DNA from: Halobaculum gomorrense | GTDB lineage: Archaea; Halobacteriota; Halobacteria; Halobacteriales; Haloferacaceae | Direction: 5' to 3' | NCBI RefSeq assembly: GCF_900129775.1 | Contig: NZ_FQWV01000001.1 | Coordinates: 62,001-126,000, forward strand | DNA length: 64,000 nucleotides | In this document: positions 60,877 to 64,000 of the stretch, in pieces | Position numbering within the stretch: the stretch's first letter is position 1 | How the letters are laid out: each line of letters starts with the position of its first letter | The notes under the pieces: model-generated | The model's database searches: none | Seen by the model: the letters and a program-made list of their open reading frames with translations, nothing else | What the model was told of the DNA's origin: nothing | Position numbers and translations under genes: made by a program

Positions 60877-61313
60877 ACGTACCACACCCACAGCACTACC
60901 TTGCCGCCGGCGGTCGCGACCGACGCGCGACCGGTCGCGACACCGGTCGGGCGATCGAAGCCGACCGCGCCGTGAGGCGTCTCGATGCGGTACAAGAGAT
61001 TGTCGCCGAGTATCCGGCGGACGCGGTCGCGCAGCGCGGCGCGCTCGCGGTCGAACGCGGCCGGCGATCGGCTCACTTCCGCGAGCCGCGTGTCGCCGCC
61101 GTGTCGCGGCGGTTCCTCGGCGAGCACGGTGACCGCGTCGTCCGCGTACGCGTCCAGTTGCGCCTCCCCGATACTCGGTGCCGGCAGTGCGAGGCCGAAC
61201 GATGCCGCGACCGCCAGCAGGAACGCGACGCCGACCGCCGCCTCCACAACTGGCAGCGACAGCTGCGCGCGGTCCGCGCGCTCCGGTCGGGTATCGGCGG
61301 TTCGATCACGCAT
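60873..61313 (-). CDS. Pilus-associated protein (DUF7262-like)
   Basis: 146 residues. A basic leader (about 1-17) precedes a hydrophobic helix (QLSLPVVEAAVGVAFLLAVAASFGLAL), then a small extracellular-looking domain ending KVVLWVWYV. It overlaps the next gene's start (ATGA) and its own ATG lies within the end of the upstream gene (8-bp overlap). The whole chain is transcribed together with the secretion core. Confidence 0.7.
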   Translation of the reverse strand: MRDRTADTRPERADRAQLSLPVVEAAVGVAFLLAVAASFGLALPAPSIGEAQLDAYADDAVTVLAEEPPRHGGDTRLAEVSRSPAAFDRERAALRDRVRRILGDNLLYRIETPHGAVGFDRPTGVATGRASVATAGGKVVLWVWYV

Positions 61314-62004
61314 CCACGGTCACCTCTAAGATGGCTTTTCTGGTGCGTTCGGGGACGGATGTCACGTCGACGCTGCCGGTCGCGTTCGCATCGAAGGAGA
61401 TCGTGAGTGTCTCGGCTCTGGAAACGGACACCGTCTCGATGCCGCGGAGCCCGCCCGGACGGTGGAGCACGACTCGCCCGTTCACCCGAACCGTCTCGAC
61501 ATCCGCGTCCACGAACTCGACGCGCACCTGATCGGTTCGCCTCGGTAGCGTTACCGCGTCAGCCGCGTCGACCGTTCGCGTTCGCTCCGCTGCGGCCGAC
61601 ACGAGGACGATCCGCCGGAATGAGACGCCGCCGGTCGGGTCGCCGCGCTCGACGACCGTGGCGCCGCCGACCCGGACGACGAACGCGGTGCCCGCGAGCG
61701 GCGGCACGAGATCGACCATCCGCGGGGCGTCGAGCATCTCGAGGGCGCTCTCGTTCACCACGTTTTCTCGGCGGGTCACGGGAGAGTCCGCGGCTGTAAG
61801 GCGCTCGGTCGCGACCACCGCGGCGCGGCGCTCGCCCGGGTTCCGGTCGGTGCCCGCGAGCGCCGCGTCGGCGAGGCCCACCGCGACGCCGATCGTCGCC
61901 GTGAGGACGATCAGCGCGGCGACGAGCGCCGTGAGGTTCGCTTGGGCGCGATCGACCGATATCGCGGTCGTAGCCACCGGCGGGGAGTCGCTCGCGGCGC
62001 TCAT
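61306..62004 (-). CDS. Pilus-associated protein (DUF7263-like)
   Basis: 232 residues from the ATG at 62004 (ATGA overlap with the upstream gene). One hydrophobic helix (ANLTALVAALIVLTATIGVAVGLADAAL, about 22-49) is anchored near the N-terminus, and a beta-rich exterior domain follows (RMVDLVPPLAGTAFVVRVGGATVVERG..., VDVTSVPERTRKAI). It resembles the minor pseudopilins that come with haloarchaeal Pil/Tad machinery. Function in the machine is unknown. Confidence 0.7.
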   Translation of the reverse strand: MSAASDSPPVATTAISVDRAQANLTALVAALIVLTATIGVAVGLADAALAGTDRNPGERRAAVVATERLTAADSPVTRRENVVNESALEMLDAPRMVDLVPPLAGTAFVVRVGGATVVERGDPTGGVSFRRIVLVSAAAERTRTVDAADAVTLPRRTDQVRVEFVDADVETVRVNGRVVLHRPGGLRGIETVSVSRAETLTISFDANATGSVDVTSVPERTRKAILEVTVDA

Positions 62005-62549
62005 CGACTCACCAACTTGATTGCGAGCCGTCCGTTCCCGCCGGTCACGGTGACCGCTGTCTTCGCACCGCTTCGCCACGTTCCGGTGACCGACGCGACG
62101 CGGTCGGGGACCGCCAGCCGCAGCGTTCCTCCGATCGACGGATTCGGGTGATCGAGCGTCACCCTCCCGTCGGCGGCGACGACGCGGTAGCCGGCGCCGC
62201 GGATCGTCGCCGGGAGGTCGACGCGTCGTTCGATCCGCGCCGCCGTCGCCGGCGGCGGAACCGCCCCCTCGATCTCCGTCGCCACGCCGGCGAGGGTCCG
62301 GTCGGCCACGCGATCCCCCGCGGCGTCGCGGTAGTCGGGGACGATGCCCCCGAACAGCGCCGTCGTTAGTCCGCCGACGAACAGCAGCACGAGCCCGATC
62401 TCCAGCGTCTTCGAGACGACCGGGGTCACCGCGCGGTCAGGTTGAGGCCGCCGGTCGGGTCGCGGGCGTCGGTCACGCCGAGTGGACCGGTCGCGATGCG
62501 GGCGGCGGTTCCGTCCGATGCGCCGCTCGCTGCGGGTTCGCCGGCTCAT
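62001..62549 (-). CDS. Pilus-associated protein (DUF7266-like)
   Basis: 182 residues from the ATG at 62549, which overlaps the upstream stop as ATGA. A very basic Arg-rich N-terminus (about 1-40) leads to AVTPVVSKTLEIGLVLLFVGGLTTALFGG, a hydrophobic helix like that of pilin-like haloarchaeal proteins, and a beta domain (AVPDRVASVTGTW...AVTVTGGNGRLAIKLVSR). A GTG start at 62429 would skip the Arg-rich leader; the ATGA coupling favours the longer form. Confidence 0.72.
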   Translation of the reverse strand: MSRRTRSERRIGRNRRPHRDRSTRRDRRPRPDRRPQPDRAVTPVVSKTLEIGLVLLFVGGLTTALFGGIVPDYRDAAGDRVADRTLAGVATEIEGAVPPPATAARIERRVDLPATIRGAGYRVVAADGRVTLDHPNPSIGGTLRLAVPDRVASVTGTWRSGAKTAVTVTGGNGRLAIKLVSR

Positions 62550-63268
62550 CGACCCGCCTCCGCGTGCAACCGGTGGACCACGAGGTGGAACTCGCGCGTC
62601 CCGGGAAACCGGGCGACGACGCTGTCGACGCCGTCGCCGTCGAAGTCGCGGACGCTCGTCACTGCGCCTCGCTGCTCGAAGAACGCGCGCCACGGACGCG
62701 CCGTCGCGGTCTCGACGGCGACCCGCCACTCGCCGTCGCCGTGGACGGTGCGGCTGTGGCTCACCCGCGTCGAGACGGGGACCCGTCCTCCGCCGGCGTA
62801 CGAGAAGCGCGCGTCGCCGAGGACGGCGACGCCGACGACGGCCGTCCTGGCCGAGAGCGCGAGCGCCGGATCGGCGTCCATGACGGCGTTCCCCGGCGGC
62901 CCGCGGACGACGGCGCCGGCGACGAACGCCACGCGGTGTCCGTGACTCGACCAGACTACGCCGCCGGCGTCCACGCGGCGAACCTCCCCGCTCGCGTTCA
63001 GTATCCGGACGGTGCGCTCGACGGTGCGGAGGCGACCGTCCGTGTACGAGACGATGCCCCGGTGGTGACCGGTCACCTCGACCGGAGCGAACGCGGCGTC
63101 GAGGTCCGCCGACACACGGCCCGCGTCGACGCCCGCGGTGTTCGACTCGACGACGGTGCCGACGGTCGCGGTGAGGCCGGCCATCGACAGGGCCGTGATC
63201 CCGAGGAGGAGCGCGACGCCGATGACGTGCGACTGCGCCCGGCCGCCGGGGCTTCGCTCGGGGGTCAA
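62546..63268 (-). CDS. Type IV pilin-like protein (DUF7289-like)
   Basis: 240 residues. The reading frame has no ATG/GTG close to the expected beginning; TTG at 63268 overlaps the stop of the upstream secretion gene as TTGA and gives RSPGGRAQSHVIGVALLLGITALSMAGLTA, a pilin-like leader and helix. A beta-rich domain follows (ATVGTVVESNTAGVDAGRVSADLDAAF... to VVHRLHAEAG). The TTG start is inferred from coupling and the motif, not proven. Confidence 0.7.
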   Translation of the reverse strand: MTPERSPGGRAQSHVIGVALLLGITALSMAGLTATVGTVVESNTAGVDAGRVSADLDAAFAPVEVTGHHRGIVSYTDGRLRTVERTVRILNASGEVRRVDAGGVVWSSHGHRVAFVAGAVVRGPPGNAVMDADPALALSARTAVVGVAVLGDARFSYAGGGRVPVSTRVSHSRTVHGDGEWRVAVETATARPWRAFFEQRGAVTSVRDFDGDGVDSVVARFPGTREFHLVVHRLHAEAGR

Positions 63269-63999
63269 AGCAACCCCGCGGCCGCGAACACGGCATAGCA
63301 GAGGGCCACGAGCGTTCCGGAGTGCAGCAGCATCGCGTAGCCCCCGCGACCGGCGGCACCCGCGAACAGCCCGGACGCGAGCACCGTCGCCTGCGCGACG
63401 ACGTAGAAGCGGCGGCGGTCCCGCTCGGGATCGACGGCGGTCGGATCCAGCGCGCCGCCGCCGGTCGACAGCGACGCGAGGTCCGCGAAGCCGTCGAGGA
63501 CGGTGAGGTTCACGGCGACGACGATGCCGACGACCAGCAGCGCGGTCGTCCAGCCGACGGCGACGTAGACGAACATGTTGGCGCGCAGCGCGCGCTTCTC
63601 GTGATAGAGTCGCCCGACCTCCGCCTGTAACGTCTCGAACACCGCCTCGGCGTCGCTCCCGGCGTCGAGCGCCCCGGAGACGAGACCGATCGTCTGGGCC
63701 GCGAGCGGCGTACCGACGCGCTCGGTGAAGCGTTCCAGTGCACCCGTCCGGAGGTCCTCGTCGCGACCGCTTCCGATCGCGAGCGCGAACGCGAGGTCGG
63801 CCACGTCCGGGTTCAGCGGTCCGAGATCCACGTTGCACGCGGCGTGATCGACCGCGGCCGAGAGCGGCTCGCCGAGAGAGACGCGCCCCGCGACCGCGTG
63901 GACGAAGTCGCTGATCTCGCGGTCTTTGGCGTCGTCGCGCCGGCCGCACCGGAGTGCGACGCCGCCGACGGGGACGGCGTACGCCGCATAGCCGAGTAA
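63265..63999 (-). CDS. Type II/IV secretion system F-family (TadC/PilC-like) membrane protein, C-terminal part
   Basis: About 244 codons are in the window; the 5' end lies beyond it. A cytoplasmic four-helix T2SSF domain (AKDREISDFVHAVAGRVSLGEPLSAAVDHAACNVDLGPL..., DAGSDAEAVFETLQAEVGRLYHEKRALRANM) precedes three membrane helices (VYVAVGWTTALLVVGIVVAVNL, VVAQATVLASGLFAGAAG, LVALCYAVFAAAGLL). Such proteins are the inner-membrane platform of haloarchaeal type IV pili. The overlapping pilin-like genes downstream make a coherent pilus locus; its ATPase gene is presumably further upstream, outside the window. Confidence 0.85.
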   Translation of the reverse strand, partial: LLGYAAYAVPVGGVALRCGRRDDAKDREISDFVHAVAGRVSLGEPLSAAVDHAACNVDLGPLNPDVADLAFALAIGSGRDEDLRTGALERFTERVGTPLAAQTIGLVSGALDAGSDAEAVFETLQAEVGRLYHEKRALRANMFVYVAVGWTTALLVVGIVVAVNLTVLDGFADLASLSTGGGALDPTAVDPERDRRRFYVVAQATVLASGLFAGAAGRGGYAMLLHSGTLVALCYAVFAAAGLL

Positions 64000-64000
64000 C

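Overview
The window is a stretch of haloarchaeal chromosome (class Halobacteria). The signs are very high G+C, strongly acidic proteins, short AT-rich TATA elements placed 25-30 nt before many start codons (leaderless style), a PGF-CTERM surface protein, and archaeal-type information-processing genes (SRP19, Gar1, L37Ae, Rpo12, Pcc1, prefoldin beta, GGGP synthase, pantoate kinase). A genus cannot be fixed from the sequence alone. No rRNA, tRNA, CRISPR array or intact insertion sequence was seen.

Layout. 1-6.65 kb: cobalamin block. A minus-strand operon cobT-cbiA-HAD phosphatase-cbiB has overlapping or touching genes. Beside it a B12 importer (btuC-btuD on minus, btuF on plus) is fired from one shared AT-rich promoter. 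6.7-16 kb: SRP19/Gar1/GatB, a MATE pump, a creatininase-family hydrolase abutting a truncated M20 peptidase, and topoisomerase I. 16-25 kb: membrane proteins, a remnant of a type I restriction HsdR subunit, GGGP synthase, a membrane histidine kinase, the Asp-tRNA synthetase (partner of GatB in the indirect Asn pathway), and the pantoate kinase/phosphopantothenate synthetase pair. 25-36 kb: a membrane-anchored molybdopterin oxidoreductase, an SDR, a VapBC pair with a palindromic operator, an aminotransferase, a FilR1-type regulator beside an EamA exporter, a glutathionyl-hydroquinone-reductase-type protein, and dcd-thiR-methyltransferase. 36-41.6 kb: Pth2-TruD, then the conserved L37Ae-rpo12-pcc1-prefoldin-DUF3194 cluster; the L37Ae copy has no cysteines. 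41.6-51 kb: sulfatase, MinD, AI-2E and MFS transporters, an SDR, a regulator and small membrane proteins.

51.2-59.4 kb is the most distinctive region: a probable catabolic island of hydrolases (TatD-type, AtzA/TrzA-type, FAH-type), a BNR-repeat protein with DoxX, a TetR regulator, and the remains of a CaiB CoA-transferase/thiolase operon. Three promoters in it carry the same 16-bp palindrome, TTTACC-N4-GGTAAA, including the TetR gene's own divergent promoter, so I infer one local TetR regulon. The CoA-transferase has lost nearly all its middle. The thiolase appears fused in frame to the tail of a DUF35/OB-fold partner and lacks its usual catalytic residues. A PemK/MazF-type toxin pair and a nested inverted-repeat element sit inside the island.

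59.7-64 kb: two tandem DUF2249 proteins and a minus-strand, translationally coupled chain of pilin-like and pseudopilin-like proteins downstream of a type II/IV secretion TadC-like membrane protein that runs off the window.

A recurring theme is deletion decay: an M20 peptidase, HsdR, a YIP1-like protein, a Bat-like HTH regulator, CaiB and the thiolase are all truncated, frameshifted or chimeric while their neighbours look intact.
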